Below are positions 6,853 through 16,004 of a DNA stretch of 64,000 nt, piece after piece. The translations under genes were made by a program, and so were the position numbers. The notes under the pieces were generated by a model. It made no database searches. It saw nothing but the letters and a program-made list of their open reading frames with translations, and was not told the DNA's origin. Source of the DNA: Rhodobacterales bacterium 52_120_T64. GTDB taxonomy: Bacteria > Pseudomonadota > Alphaproteobacteria > Rhodobacterales > Rhodobacteraceae. Numbering within the stretch: position 1 is the stretch's first letter; every line of letters begins with the position of its first letter. Location: the NCBI GenBank assembly GCA_002162875.1, contig MABA01000017.1, positions 1-64,000 of the forward strand, in the 5' to 3' direction.

Positions 6853-8381
6853 CCTAATTTCGCTCGGCCAGACGCGGATTCACGGTAAAATCTATAGCTG
6901 ACGGACTCGGCGATATGGTGGCGCTGAACAATTCGTTCTCCCTCTAAGTCTGCTATCGTCCGGCTGACTCGCAATATCCGGTGATAAGCCCGCGCACTCA
7001 TCCGGAAATGCTGGGCCATATCGCCCAGCAATTTACGACCCTCGGTCGTGGGTTCTGCTATGGTCTCCAACAGCGCTCCTTCGGCGTCCGAATTCGTTGA
7101 CATGCCGTCATAATCTGCAAACCGTGCGCGTTGAATTTCTCGGGCTTGGGCAACCCGAAACGCGATGTCCGCCGAACCCTCAGCAGCGGGCGGTTGCGAC
7201 AAGTCTGACACCTCCACTGGTGGTATTTCGACCTTTATATCGAAGCGGTCCATCAACGGCCCCGATATCCGCCCGAGGTATTCGTCACCACACAACGGCA
7301 CACGGGCACACGCCCGTTCAGGGTCCGTCAGAAACCCGCATTTGCAGGGATTCGCCGCCGCCAAAAGCATGAATTTGCACGGATACCGCACATGAGCGTT
7401 CGCACGCGCCACCACCACATCGCCGGTTTCAACTGGCTGGCGAAGGGTTTCCAACACGGAACGGGCGAATTCGGGAAACTCGTCCAGAAACAAAACACCG
7501 TTATGAGCCAACGATATTTCACCCGGTTTGGCATTGCGACCACCGCCGACTATCGCCGCCATCGACGCTGTGTGATGTGGCGTGCGAAACGGGCGCGTTC
7601 GCGAAATGCCGCCTTCTTTCAACATACCGGCAAGCGAGTGGATCATCGAGGTTTCCAGTGCTTCGGTAGGATCAAGTGGTGGTAAAATCCCAGGTAGACG
7701 TGCAGCAAGCATCGACTTCCCTGCGCCCGGTTCGCCAATCATAAAGAAATGGTGCCGCCCAGCCGCTGCAATCTCCATCGCGCGTTTGGCTTTTTCTTGC
7801 CCTTTGACGTCGCGTAAATCACGTGTGAAGTTTTCTGTATGCACTTCGCCGGGCTCCGACGGTGCCAAAACTTTGCGCCCGTTAAAATGGTTAACTAAAT
7901 CCAGCAATGAATTCGGGGCCGTCACTTGCGCTGCGCCAACCCACGCCGCCTCCGGCCCGCAATTTTTTGGACAAACTAACCCAAAGTCTGCTTCTGCGGC
8001 GGCCATTGCGGCTGGCAATGCACCGACGACGGACACCAACGTTCCGTCCAGTGACAACTCCCCAAGGCAAACCTGCCGCGCAGCCTCGTCCTTCGGGATG
8101 ACGTCCATCGCGGCCAGCAGACTCATGGCGATAGGCAAGTCAAAATGCGAACCTTCCTTCAACAAATCAGCAGGCGAAAGATTGATCGTTATCCGCTTCG
8201 CCGGCAGCGCCAGCCCCATAGCCGTAATCGCGGCGCGCACCCTTTCTTTGGACTCTGACACTGCTTTGTTTGGTAAACCAACCATATTGAACGCCGGAAT
8301 TCCGGGCGCGAGCGAGCATTGCACCTCGATCAGTTTGGCTTCAACACCTTGAAAAGCAACAGTGTAAGCGCGCGCAATCAT
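6849..8381 (-). CDS. comM: YifB/ComM-type Mg-chelatase-like AAA+ ATPase
   Basis: Hexameric AAA+ helicase that in naturally transformable bacteria drives branch migration of integrating single-stranded DNA. The 510-residue protein has the N-terminal Lon-protease-S5-like domain (about residues 20-140), Walker A GEPGAGKS, Walker B VLFLDEFPEF, then the Mg-chelatase C-terminal helical domain. A zinc-type cysteine group (CKCGF...C...C) lies in the AAA module. Length is the family norm. It is transcribed alone; its stop shares TTAA with the convergent crotonase gene. A second competence-related gene, comF, lies at 41.9 kb, but no DNA-uptake machinery is visible. Confidence 0.9.
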   Translation of the reverse strand: MIARAYTVAFQGVEAKLIEVQCSLAPGIPAFNMVGLPNKAVSESKERVRAAITAMGLALPAKRITINLSPADLLKEGSHFDLPIAMSLLAAMDVIPKDEAARQVCLGELSLDGTLVSVVGALPAAMAAAEADFGLVCPKNCGPEAAWVGAAQVTAPNSLLDLVNHFNGRKVLAPSEPGEVHTENFTRDLRDVKGQEKAKRAMEIAAAGRHHFFMIGEPGAGKSMLAARLPGILPPLDPTEALETSMIHSLAGMLKEGGISRTRPFRTPHHTASMAAIVGGGRNAKPGEISLAHNGVLFLDEFPEFARSVLETLRQPVETGDVVVARANAHVRYPCKFMLLAAANPCKCGFLTDPERACARVPLCGDEYLGRISGPLMDRFDIKVEIPPVEVSDLSQPPAAEGSADIAFRVAQAREIQRARFADYDGMSTNSDAEGALLETIAEPTTEGRKLLGDMAQHFRMSARAYHRILRVSRTIADLEGERIVQRHHIAESVSYRFYRESASGRAKLG

Positions 8382-8441
8382 GGGGACTCCTGTTCCTAAA
8401 AGAACACTTGTCGCGCATTAATCATTTATTTTTCGTTAATT

Positions 8442-9134
8442 TTAAGAATCAGGCCACGGAATCGTTTCCAGATCCAGATCATACCCCGGCTGAACATAGT
8501 TTTCCGCCAATCCACTGTCTCGCCATTCTTTGAACGTCGCATCACGGGTTGTTGACTGAACATAATCACTAGCGAGTGCGCCCCTCGGCAGCCCGTAGGT
8601 CAACAACCGCGTAGCAATTGGGGCGTAAAATGCATCGGCAATGGAATACTCTCCGAACAGCCAAGGTCCGCCCGCTCCCCAACGTGATCGCGCCTCGGTC
8701 CAGATTTTCTCGATACGGGCGAGGTCGGATAGCACAGCATCAGAGGGGACGAATCCACTATAACAGTGTCGTAGATTCATCGTGCAATCGGTGCGGAGTG
8801 AACCGAAACCTGAATGCATTTCTGCGGTGATTGAACGCGCATACCCTCGCGCGACAGGGTCTTGAGGCCACATATTTTTCTCAGGGTGCCGCTCGGCCAA
8901 AGTCTCGGCTATGGCAAGGGTATCAGACACCATCACGGGGCCGCTTGGTGCGTCAAAACGGATAGCAGGCACCAAGCGTCCGCCGCCGAAATCTTTCAAC
9001 ATGTCGGTAAATTCAGGCGAGTACATTCGGGCTGTCACCACATCCACCGGGATGTCGAATTTCGCGAATAGTAACCAGCCGCGCAAAGACCAGCTGGAAT
9101 ATGTTTTATCACCGATTGCTAACGAGTATGTCAT
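8442..9134 (-). CDS. Glutathione S-transferase family protein
   Basis: Cytosolic GST-fold protein of about 230 residues. The N-terminal thioredoxin-like domain has the activating serine region (KTYSSWSLRGWLL), a cis-proline segment GRLVPAI, and SDTLAIAETL for glutathione binding. The C-terminal helical domain contains the conserved FGEYSIADAFYAP motif. The ATG at 9134 is chosen because an AGGGAA ribosome-binding site sits just before it; the longer frame from 9155 would put that site inside the gene. Substrate unknown. It stands alone, 51 bases downstream of the cobalamin-type pair in genome order. Confidence 0.88.
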   Translation of the reverse strand: MTYSLAIGDKTYSSWSLRGWLLFAKFDIPVDVVTARMYSPEFTDMLKDFGGGRLVPAIRFDAPSGPVMVSDTLAIAETLAERHPEKNMWPQDPVARGYARSITAEMHSGFGSLRTDCTMNLRHCYSGFVPSDAVLSDLARIEKIWTEARSRWGAGGPWLFGEYSIADAFYAPIATRLLTYGLPRGALASDYVQSTTRDATFKEWRDSGLAENYVQPGYDLDLETIPWPDS

Positions 9135-9206
9135 TGAAAGTTCCCTTTTTTCCAAACGTAAGCGCGGTCGCGCCCTACGTCCAATCAGAAAACGGGATGT
9201 AATATA

Positions 9207-9794
9207 TCACGGCAAGTGATTCACCCCGTGAACGCGCCAAGATTTCACGGGGTGCAGGTATTCCAGCCGCGTGACCGAAAGGTTGTCGATCTTGAATGCG
9301 AACGCTGCTTTCGCACTCATGCCGCTGGCGCGCTGCAGGGCGGTCAAGATGGCGGCGAAATGGCCGACGATGACAACATCGCCAGTACCGTTGTTTGTGA
9401 TTATCGTATCAACCGCGGCCGCAATCCGCATGGACAGATCATCCCAACTTTCGCCATTGGGCGGGGCAACCGCACCGGGGGATTCCCAGAACTGGCGGCT
9501 GGTTTCAGGATCAGATTTTGCGATATCGGCAAACAGTCGACCATCCCAATCGCCAAAGTTCATCTCGCGCAAGGCCGACATATTTTGTAGCCGAACACGC
9601 CCGCCTTGAAGCGCATCGGCAGTCGCACTCGCACGTTTCAGGTCTGATGAAATTATTTTGGCTTCGACGGGCAAATAGCTTGAAAGTCGCCGCAATGCCG
9701 CCAAATCAGAAAGATCCGCTGGAACATCCGACCAGCCTACTGCCGCTTTGGAGTGGGTCGGGCCGTGCCGAACAAACCATAGGCGCGTGCTCAT
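9207..9794 (-). CDS. Histidine phosphatase family protein, probably alpha-ribazole phosphatase (CobC-like)
   Basis: Phosphoglycerate-mutase-fold phosphatase of 195 residues. The phospho-histidine motif RHG is at residues 9-11 (LWFVRHGPT), and VGHFAAI contains the second catalytic histidine. It overlaps cobU by 4 bases (ATGA). In cobalamin operons that partner points to alpha-ribazole-5'-phosphate phosphatase, which removes the phosphate in late B12 nucleotide-loop assembly. The family is certain, the B12 role rests on the cobU linkage. No other cobalamin gene and no B12 riboswitch is visible here. Confidence 0.8.
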   Translation of the reverse strand: MSTRLWFVRHGPTHSKAAVGWSDVPADLSDLAALRRLSSYLPVEAKIISSDLKRASATADALQGGRVRLQNMSALREMNFGDWDGRLFADIAKSDPETSRQFWESPGAVAPPNGESWDDLSMRIAAAVDTIITNNGTGDVVIVGHFAAILTALQRASGMSAKAAFAFKIDNLSVTRLEYLHPVKSWRVHGVNHLP

Positions 9795-10330
9795 GCTAGA
9801 CCCTTGGGCAAAGCGCCCTTAAGCGTCAAGGGCAAGCCCGCGGCTACAAACACCGCTAGATCGGCATTTTCGGCAACTTTGCGATTTAGACGGCCTTGAA
9901 AGTCGCGGAAATGCCGACCGAGCGGAGTGTCCGGCACAAGGCCCATGCCCACCTCGTTCGAGACACAAATTACTGGATTTTGCGTCGCGGACAGACTGGT
10001 TAACAAATTGGCAACCTCGGCATCAATGTCCGCGTCGGCGTGCATTTGATTACTAAGCCACAACGTCAGGCAGTCGATCAAGACGATAGATTTCGCTGTA
10101 ACTTCCGCTAGAGCTACCCCTATATCCAACGGTGCCTCAATGGTCTGCCAATCGGGCCCGCGATCTAAACGGTGTTTTGCGATTTTGGCTTCCATCTCCG
10201 TATCAAACGCCTGACTGGTGGCAATGTAGGCACGCGGGCGGTTGGTGCTTGTGGCCAACGACTCGGCAAATGCGGACTTGCCGGAACGCGCGCCGCCAAG
10301 AATTAGGGTGAGATGTGGAAAAGTGGGCAT
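9791..10330 (-). CDS. cobU: Bifunctional adenosylcobinamide kinase / adenosylcobinamide-phosphate guanylyltransferase
   Basis: Phosphorylates adenosylcobinamide and then transfers GMP to it, the step before nucleotide-loop attachment in vitamin B12 synthesis or salvage (CobU, called CobP in alphaproteobacteria). The 179-residue protein starts with the P-loop LILGGARSGKSAFAE. It continues with RPRAYIATSQAFD, the HRLDRGPDWQTIEAP segment carrying the histidine that becomes guanylylated in the family, and the VCVSNEVGMGLVP signature. It is the first gene of a two-gene unit with the histidine phosphatase. Divergent from coaBC across a 150-bp gap that looks AT-rich but shows no riboswitch I can recognise. 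Confidence 0.93.
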   Translation of the reverse strand: MPTFPHLTLILGGARSGKSAFAESLATSTNRPRAYIATSQAFDTEMEAKIAKHRLDRGPDWQTIEAPLDIGVALAEVTAKSIVLIDCLTLWLSNQMHADADIDAEVANLLTSLSATQNPVICVSNEVGMGLVPDTPLGRHFRDFQGRLNRKVAENADLAVFVAAGLPLTLKGALPKGLA

Positions 10331-10487
10331 GAGTGAGTTCCATTTGATTAACTATCGTATCTTTTCATATTTGGGAAACAGAATCCATGGACGGTTGAAG
10401 ATTAAGCCTATTCACCAACTTGAAACCTAGGAATTTATAAAATACACTACTAAATGGTAAATAGATTTATTCCCGTGGAATTTGAAA

Positions 10488-11684
10488 ATGTTACATGGCC
10501 GGAAGGTTCTTCTTGTTATTGGTGGCGGAATTGCTGCTTACAAATGCCTTGATCTGATCCGGCGGCTCGCTGAGCGCGGCGCGACGGTTACACCTGTTCT
10601 GACGCGTGCTGCGACTGAATTTGTGACACCCCTGTCGGTTGCCGCGCTGGCGGGCGACAAAGTTTATACCGACTTGTTTGACCTAACCGACGAAGCCGAG
10701 ATGGGACACATCCAACTTTCCCGCGCTGCGGATCTGTTGGTTGTTGCCCCTGCGACGGCTGATTTGTTGGCTAAAATGGCAACAGGGCAGGCGAACGATT
10801 TGGCGACTACGCTTTTGCTAGCAACCGATAAGCCTGTGCTGGTGGCCCCCGCGATGAACGTTCGCATGTGGGAACATCCAGCGACACAACGCAATATTGC
10901 GACCTTGAAAACTGATGGCGTTCGGTTCGTCGGCCCCAATGACGGCAACATGGCGTGTGGAGAATTCGGCCCCGGTCGGATGTCCGAACCACTAGAGATT
11001 GTCAGTGCTATTACCGCCGCGTTGGCCGATGGACCGCTGAACGGCAAACATATTTTGGTAACCTCTGGCCCAACACATGAACCTATCGATCCGGTGCGCT
11101 ATATCGCCAACCGTTCATCCGGCGCACAGGGTACCGCGATTGCCGAGGCGCTGGCGGCACTTGGTGCAAACGTTACATTTATTACCGGCCCCGCAGATGC
11201 GGAACGGCCCAAGGGTGTGAATGTTGTCGAAGTACAAACCGCACAACAAATGCTAGAGGCGGCGAAAAATGCACTGCCAGCGGACGCCGCCGTTTTTGCT
11301 GCGGCGGTGGCAGACTGGCGGATGGCGAACGCTGTGAATTCCAAGATCAAGAAAGATGGGTCTGGCAGTATGCCATCGTTTGAATTCGCCGAAAACCCTG
11401 ACATATTACGAACCGTTTCCCAGATGACTGACGGGCGACCGCAACTGGTTGTCGGCTTTGCGGCTGAAACGGACGATGTGTTGGCCAACGCGATCGCCAA
11501 ACGCGAGCGCAAGGGTTGTGACTGGATTGTGGCGAATGATGTTTCGCCAGAAACTGGTATCATGGGTGGCGCTGAAAATGCGGTTACGCTGATTTCCGAT
11601 TCCGGGCAGGATACCTGGGAACGGATGAGCAAGATTGAAGTTTCCCGCAAGCTGTCTGCGAAAATTGCAGAGGCGTTGTCATGA
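10488..11684 (+). CDS. coaBC: Bifunctional phosphopantothenoylcysteine decarboxylase / phosphopantothenate-cysteine ligase
   Basis: Two consecutive steps of coenzyme A synthesis in one protein of 398 residues. The N-terminal flavin-dependent CoaC domain (to about 180) has the catalytic-histidine segment EMGHIQLSR, PAMNVRMWEHP, and the active-site lid NMACGEFGPGRM with its cysteine. The C-terminal CoaB ligase domain starts at GKHILVTSGPTHEPIDPVR and includes the SSGAQG nucleotide site and AAVADWR. The ATG at 10488 follows GGAA at good spacing; an in-frame TTG two codons upstream is less likely. The stop overlaps dut as ATGA, a conserved coaBC-dut pairing. Confidence 0.95.
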   Translation: MLHGRKVLLVIGGGIAAYKCLDLIRRLAERGATVTPVLTRAATEFVTPLSVAALAGDKVYTDLFDLTDEAEMGHIQLSRAADLLVVAPATADLLAKMATGQANDLATTLLLATDKPVLVAPAMNVRMWEHPATQRNIATLKTDGVRFVGPNDGNMACGEFGPGRMSEPLEIVSAITAALADGPLNGKHILVTSGPTHEPIDPVRYIANRSSGAQGTAIAEALAALGANVTFITGPADAERPKGVNVVEVQTAQQMLEAAKNALPADAAVFAAAVADWRMANAVNSKIKKDGSGSMPSFEFAENPDILRTVSQMTDGRPQLVVGFAAETDDVLANAIAKRERKGCDWIVANDVSPETGIMGGAENAVTLISDSGQDTWERMSKIEVSRKLSAKIAEALS

Positions 11685-12148
11685 CGCAAACTGTTCGCAT
11701 TCACCGCACAGAAAATTCCGATACCGCAATTGCCCTGCCTGCATATGAAACCGAAGGCTCGGCAGGCATGGACATTCGGGCAAATTTTCCGGCTGACATG
11801 CGAGCCGAAGGTATTATCCTGCCCGCCGGTGCACGGGCGTTAATCCCGACAGGGATGAAATTTGAAATACCGATTGGTTACGAGGTGCAAATCCGCCCGC
11901 GCTCGGGTCTTGCCCACAAACACGGTGTAACATTGGTTAACGCGCCGGGCACCATCGACAGCGACTATCGCGGTGAGGTTGGGATGATATTGATTAACCA
12001 CGGCAATGAACCGTTTAGCGTCACGCACGGTGAACGGGTCGCGCAGATGGTGTTCGCGCAAGTGGCGCGTTGTGACATTACCGAAGTGACATCCTTAACC
12101 ACAACCGCACGCGGCGCTGGTGGCTTTGGCTCTACAGGGAAAACGTAA
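11681..12148 (+). CDS. dut: dUTP diphosphatase
   Basis: Trimeric dUTPase that hydrolyses dUTP to dUMP and pyrophosphate, preventing uracil incorporation and supplying dUMP for thymidylate synthesis. The 155-residue protein shows all five dUTPase motifs in order: GSAGMDIRA, PRSGLAHKHG, the uracil-binding hairpin VNAPGTIDSDYRGE, GERVAQMVF, and the C-terminal P-loop-like RGAGGFGSTG. It overlaps coaBC by 4 bases and is followed after 2 bases by the Rrf2 regulator, so all three may be on one transcript. Confidence 0.96.
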   Translation: MTQTVRIHRTENSDTAIALPAYETEGSAGMDIRANFPADMRAEGIILPAGARALIPTGMKFEIPIGYEVQIRPRSGLAHKHGVTLVNAPGTIDSDYRGEVGMILINHGNEPFSVTHGERVAQMVFAQVARCDITEVTSLTTTARGAGGFGSTGKT

Positions 12149-12150
12149 AC

Positions 12151-12600
12151 ATGCTTCGAATGTCCCGCAAAATTGTTCTGGCCTTAGAGGCTGTTCTGGA
12201 TATCGCCTACAACGGTCGACCCCATCCAGTGCAATCAAAGGACATCACCGAACGCCAAGGTATTCCGCAACGGTATCTGGAGCAGGTATTGCAACAGTTA
12301 GTACGTGCCGGCGTATTGAAGGGCGTTCGCGGTCCACGCGGCGGATATACGCTGGCGCGAGAACGTCGACGGATTACTTTGGGTGATGTTTTACGCGTTG
12401 TTAATCAAATGGAAAATGACGAAGATTCGACCGTTTCTCGCGCACAATTGGGTGAAAAAATAATCAATCCAATCTGGGGCGAGATGCAGAACGGCATATT
12501 GAAGCACTATGACGCAATCACGATGGAAGACCTGTGTCGCAATGCCGAAGCAAAAGGAATCAAACGTGCAGACGAAGAGTCTGTCAGCTTTACCATTTAG
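12151..12600 (+). CDS. Rrf2 family transcriptional regulator
   Basis: Winged-helix repressor of the Rrf2 family, 149 residues. The N-terminal domain has the standard SKDITERQGIPQRYLEQVL helix-turn-helix and the GVRGPRGGYTLAR wing (to about residue 75). The three-cysteine cluster that binds Fe-S in IscR and NsrR is absent; the only cysteine is in DLCRNAEAKG. It is therefore more like CymR-type members that sense metabolites or partner proteins. It lies 1.4 kb before cysK on the same strand; CymR of Firmicutes works with CysK, so a role in cysteine supply is a reasonable guess. A second ATG at 12160 could be the start. Confidence 0.86.
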   Translation: MLRMSRKIVLALEAVLDIAYNGRPHPVQSKDITERQGIPQRYLEQVLQQLVRAGVLKGVRGPRGGYTLARERRRITLGDVLRVVNQMENDEDSTVSRAQLGEKIINPIWGEMQNGILKHYDAITMEDLCRNAEAKGIKRADEESVSFTI

Positions 12601-12731
12601 AAATCTTTCTTAACAAAATCTGCGTCGCTGGAAAAAACCTTCAAAACCGTCACGTTTACGTCGGAAACGGCACCCACGTGTTCATAACCTGTGCCATGCT
12701 GCCCGTAATCGGTTTCTGACAGGCCTGCGAC

Positions 12732-13952
12732 ATGCGTATCATCATTTCGTTCATCGCGCTCTTCGCGTCGATTTCGCTTTTGCAGCTCAGTTCGGGTGCT
12801 ATCGGTTCACTCGACGTTCTATCCGGTATTTCCCAAGGCTTTACGAATACGCAAATCGGCTTCCTAGGATCAGCGCATTTCCTTGGGTTTTTCATAGGCT
12901 GTTGGTGGGCACCACGCCTTATGGGATCGGTCGGACATTCCCGCGCTTTTTCAGCATTCGCAGCAACCGGTGCAATTGGCGCCATTGCCCATCCCATGTT
13001 AATCGACCCGTTCGCATGGGCGTTCATGCGCATACTTACGGGGCTGTGCGTTGCTGGGTGTTATACCATAATCGAAGCCTGGATGCAGGCTAGGTTAACA
13101 AATTCAAACCGCGGTCGCATCATGGCGACCTATCGCACAATCGATATCGTGGTTTCTGCATCCGCACAGTTGATGATCGGCGCGTTAGAGCCAGCCTCCT
13201 ATATGTCATACAACTTGTTGGCCATTCTGTGTTGCGCCTGCATGTTGCCCATAGTGTTAACGAAAATGAAACCACCTGAGACCCCTGTTTCCCCACGTCT
13301 CAGGCCTCTCAACACATTCAAAGTCTCCCCGCTCGGCGCGGCAGGTGTAATTGTTGCGGGAACCAGTTCCGCATCTTTCAGGATGGTTGGGCCAATTTAT
13401 GGACAAGAGATCGGGCTGACAGCCGCACAAATCGGTTCTTTTCTGGCGACTGTTCTGATTGGCGGAGCCGTAGCCCAGTTCCCCGTGGGGTGGCTGGCCG
13501 ACATGTACGACAGGCGTTGGGTTCTGATCGGGCTTTCGGTCGCCGGTATTCTGGCTTGTGGAGGCCTTGTTGCCACCGATCCTAGCAATCACATCCAGAT
13601 ATTTCTGATCGCGGCATTTTTCGGTGCATCAATCTATCCGGTTTTCTCGGTGTCCACGGCGCACGCCAATGATTTCGCCCATTCCAGCAAAATGGTAGAG
13701 ATTAATGCTTCCTTAATGTTCCTCTACGGCATCGGTGCAATTTTCAGCCCCTTGATCGCATCTGCGCTGATCGAGAATTTTGGACCCGCAGCTCTGTTCG
13801 CTTTCATCAGCATCGCGCATGTATTCTTGGTTGGTTTCGGCTTGCTACGCATGTCTTCCCGCCCAACCGAGGATGAAAAAACCGCGTATGCCTATATTCC
13901 CCGAACATCGTTTACAGTCGCCAAATTGCTTAAGAGGTCGAAGCCCCGATAG
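12732..13952 (+). CDS. MFS transporter
   Basis: Twelve-segment inner-membrane transporter of the major facilitator superfamily, 406 residues. It resembles the YcaD-type subgroup: residues 1-25 form the first segment, the RGRIMATYR loop is the inter-helix motif, and the second half repeats the pattern with [11 protein letters not shown] (motif A-like). Substrate is unknown. It stands between the Rrf2 regulator and cysK on the same strand, so a sulfur compound or amino acid is possible but not proven. The gap of 131 bases before it leaves room for its own promoter. Confidence 0.85.
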   Translation: MRIIISFIALFASISLLQLSSGAIGSLDVLSGISQGFTNTQIGFLGSAHFLGFFIGCWWAPRLMGSVGHSRAFSAFAATGAIGAIAHPMLIDPFAWAFMRILTGLCVAGCYTIIEAWMQARLTNSNRGRIMATYRTIDIVVSASAQLMIGALEPASYMSYNLLAILCCACMLPIVLTKMKPPETPVSPRLRPLNTFKVSPLGAAGVIVAGTSSASFRMVGPIYGQEIGLTAAQIGSFLATVLIGGAVAQFPVGWLADMYDRRWVLIGLSVAGILACGGLVATDPSNHIQIFLIAAFFGASIYPVFSVSTAHANDFAHSSKMVEINASLMFLYGIGAIFSPLIASALIENFGPAALFAFISIAHVFLVGFGLLRMSSRPTEDEKTAYAYIPRTSFTVAKLLKRSKPR

Positions 13953-14008
13953 CTCTAGCCGTCCGTCAAAAACTTTGTATACTTCGGCGAGTTAAGGGAG
14001 TTTTCATA

Positions 14009-14959
14009 ATGCCAACACCGCCACATGGAAAAATTTACGACGACATAACGCAAACTATGGGCGGAACCCCTCTGGTGAAACTGTCCCGCTTTACTGCTAA
14101 AATGGGTGTGAACACCGAAATTTGTGGGAAACTCGAGTTTTTTAATCCGCTAGGTTCGGTAAAAGACCGCATCGGTGTCGGAATGATCGACGCGCTGGAA
14201 GCCTCGGGAAAATTGAAACCGGGCGGTACTCTGATTGAACCAACTAGTGGCAATACGGGAATTTCACTGGCGTTTGTATGCGCCGCCCGCGGGTATAACC
14301 TGATCCTGACAATGCCGGATACAATGTCGATTGAACGCCGCAAAATGCTGGCGCTTCTGGGCGCAAAGTTGGAGCTGACAGACGGCGCAAAAGGCATGAA
14401 GGGCGCAATTGATCGGGCTGAAGAAATGGTTAAAGAGATTGAAGGTGCCATTTTACCCCAACAATTCGAAAACCCCTCGAATCCCGCGATCCATGAGATC
14501 ACAACCGCCGAGGAAATCTGGCAGGATACCGACGGCAAAATTGACGTATTTATCTCTGGTGTTGGCACCGGTGGAACGATCACGGGTGTAGGAAAAGTTC
14601 TGAAGGCCCGAAACCCGAATGTGCGTATCGTTGCGGTGGAGCCAGAAGATAGTCCCGTTTTGTCCGGTGGTGTTGCTGGCCCACATAAAATTCAAGGGAT
14701 CGGGGCAGGGATTATCCCCGCTGTTATGGATGTTGATCTGGTCGACGAAATTATCACTATTGGCAACCAAACCTCTTTCGAAATGGCACGAGCGTTAGCA
14801 TCCTATGAGGGGATTCCTGTCGGTATTTCGTCAGGTGCAGCCCTCGCAGCAGCAGTAGAAATCAGCGAGCGCCCAGAAATGGCTGGCAAACGGATCGTAG
14901 TAATCTTACCCAGCTTTGCGGAACGGTATTTGTCTACTTCCTTGTTTGACGGCCTTTAA
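14009..14959 (+). CDS. cysK: Cysteine synthase (O-acetylserine sulfhydrylase)
   Basis: PLP enzyme that makes cysteine from O-acetylserine and sulfide. The 316-residue protein has the PLP-binding lysine K52 in [11 protein letters not shown], the substrate loop [12 protein letters not shown], the phosphate-binding glycine loop [13 protein letters not shown], and the GISSGAA segment near the C-terminus. Length is the CysK norm. A GGGAG lies before the ATG. Its stop is followed without gap by the ATG of a small membrane-protein gene, and moeB overlaps that in turn, so cysK heads a run of sulfur-handling genes. Confidence 0.95.
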   Translation: MPTPPHGKIYDDITQTMGGTPLVKLSRFTAKMGVNTEICGKLEFFNPLGSVKDRIGVGMIDALEASGKLKPGGTLIEPTSGNTGISLAFVCAARGYNLILTMPDTMSIERRKMLALLGAKLELTDGAKGMKGAIDRAEEMVKEIEGAILPQQFENPSNPAIHEITTAEEIWQDTDGKIDVFISGVGTGGTITGVGKVLKARNPNVRIVAVEPEDSPVLSGGVAGPHKIQGIGAGIIPAVMDVDLVDEIITIGNQTSFEMARALASYEGIPVGISSGAALAAAVEISERPEMAGKRIVVILPSFAERYLSTSLFDGL

Positions 14960-15265
14960 ATGCTGGATCGGCTCGCGTCCGGTGGATTGGTTACCGTTCT
15001 ACTAATCACTTTCCTCGCGCTCGGATACGCGCGTGTATTGAACGCACCACGTCGGGTATATATTGGTATTGCAACGCTGGTCAGTTTGACAATCATAGGC
15101 TCGCAATTCCTGCCGGCAGGGAATATCTTCCGTATCAGAATTGCAGACAGCTTTGGCTTTGGGGTGCGTGTTCTGTTATGGACGTCTCCGATTATTGCAT
15201 ACGGTTTGGTGATACGGCAGATACGGCGGAAAACGCGGTTACAGGAGGAAAATGATGGAGCCTGA
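14960..15265 (+). CDS. Small hypothetical membrane protein
   Basis: A 101-residue protein with three hydrophobic segments (about residues 9-24, 34-52 and 65-84) and a basic, charged tail. I do not recognise a family. The ATG begins on the base after the cysK stop, and the 3' end overlaps the start of moeB by 11 bases. It is therefore very likely translated as part of the cysK-moeB-MOSC unit, and the tight packing argues that it is a real gene. Both neighbours handle activated sulfur. Confidence 0.65.
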   Translation: MLDRLASGGLVTVLLITFLALGYARVLNAPRRVYIGIATLVSLTIIGSQFLPAGNIFRIRIADSFGFGVRVLLWTSPIIAYGLVIRQIRRKTRLQEENDGA

Positions 15266-16004
15266 GGAACTTGAACGCTACGCCCGTCATATCGTGTTGC
15301 GCGAAATCGGCGGGGCCGGGCAGCAGAAACTTCGCAAAGCACGGGTTTTGGTCGTTGGCGCAGGCGGGCTTGGATCCCCGGTTTTGATGTACCTCGCAGC
15401 GGCGGGGGTTGGCGTTTTGGGTGTTGTCGATGACGACGAGGTTAGTTTGTCCAACCTTCAAAGACAGGTTATACATTCCACCGGAAACGTTGGGATGCCA
15501 AAGGTTACATCAGCGATCGAGGCAGTTGCCCGCATTAACCCCCATGTGACTATTGAACCACACCAGACCCGTATCACGATTGAGAACGCTGCCGATATCA
15601 TCGCGAATTATGATCTGGTTATGGATGGCTCTGACAATTTCATCACGCGGTATTTGATTAACGAAGTATGCGTAAACCTTGGCAAACCGCTAATTTCCGC
15701 CGCGATGAGCCAGTGGGAAGGGCAGATTAGCTTGTACGATTCCGCCAACGGCGGCCCGTGCTATGCCTGCGTATTTCCTGAACGGCCAGCCGATGGTTTG
15801 GCACCATCCTGTGCGGAAGCAGGCGTAATGGGTGCTTTGGCAGGCGTCATGGGGTCAATGATGGCCGGTGAAACAATCAAATATGTAACGGGTGCCGGCG
15901 AAGGATTAGTTGGCCAAATGATTATCTATGATGCTTTGTACAGTGAATCTCGAAAAATGCGGTTAGCTAAAAGTTCGACATGCAAAGTGTGTGGTAAAAA
16001 ATGA
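15255..16004 (+). CDS. moeB: HesA/MoeB/ThiF family adenylyltransferase
   Basis: E1-like enzyme that adenylates the C-terminal glycine of a ubiquitin-like sulfur carrier (MoaD or ThiS type) for molybdopterin or thiamine synthesis. It has the nucleotide-binding VVGAGGLGSPVLMYLAAAGV, the arginine-finger LQRQVIH, and DGSDNFITRYLIN. Two zinc-binding CxxC pairs, CYAC and CKVC, flank the C-terminal half. There is no rhodanese domain, so sulfur must come from another protein. The second of two adjacent ATGs (15255) is chosen, 6 bases after AGGAGG. It overlaps the MOSC gene by ATGA, which favours a molybdenum-cofactor or general sulfur-transfer role over thiamine. Confidence 0.88.
   Translation: MEPEELERYARHIVLREIGGAGQQKLRKARVLVVGAGGLGSPVLMYLAAAGVGVLGVVDDDEVSLSNLQRQVIHSTGNVGMPKVTSAIEAVARINPHVTIEPHQTRITIENAADIIANYDLVMDGSDNFITRYLINEVCVNLGKPLISAAMSQWEGQISLYDSANGGPCYACVFPERPADGLAPSCAEAGVMGALAGVMGSMMAGETIKYVTGAGEGLVGQMIIYDALYSESRKMRLAKSSTCKVCGKK

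Noticed and set aside
7582-8352. 256-codon frame on the plus strand opposite comM
   Set aside because: Lies entirely antisense to a gene with full ComM motifs; serine/alanine-rich composition is typical of a shadow frame.
9156-10487. B12 riboswitch near cobU and the phosphatase
   Set aside because: No recognisable B12-box or leader; the cobU upstream gap is short and AT-rich.
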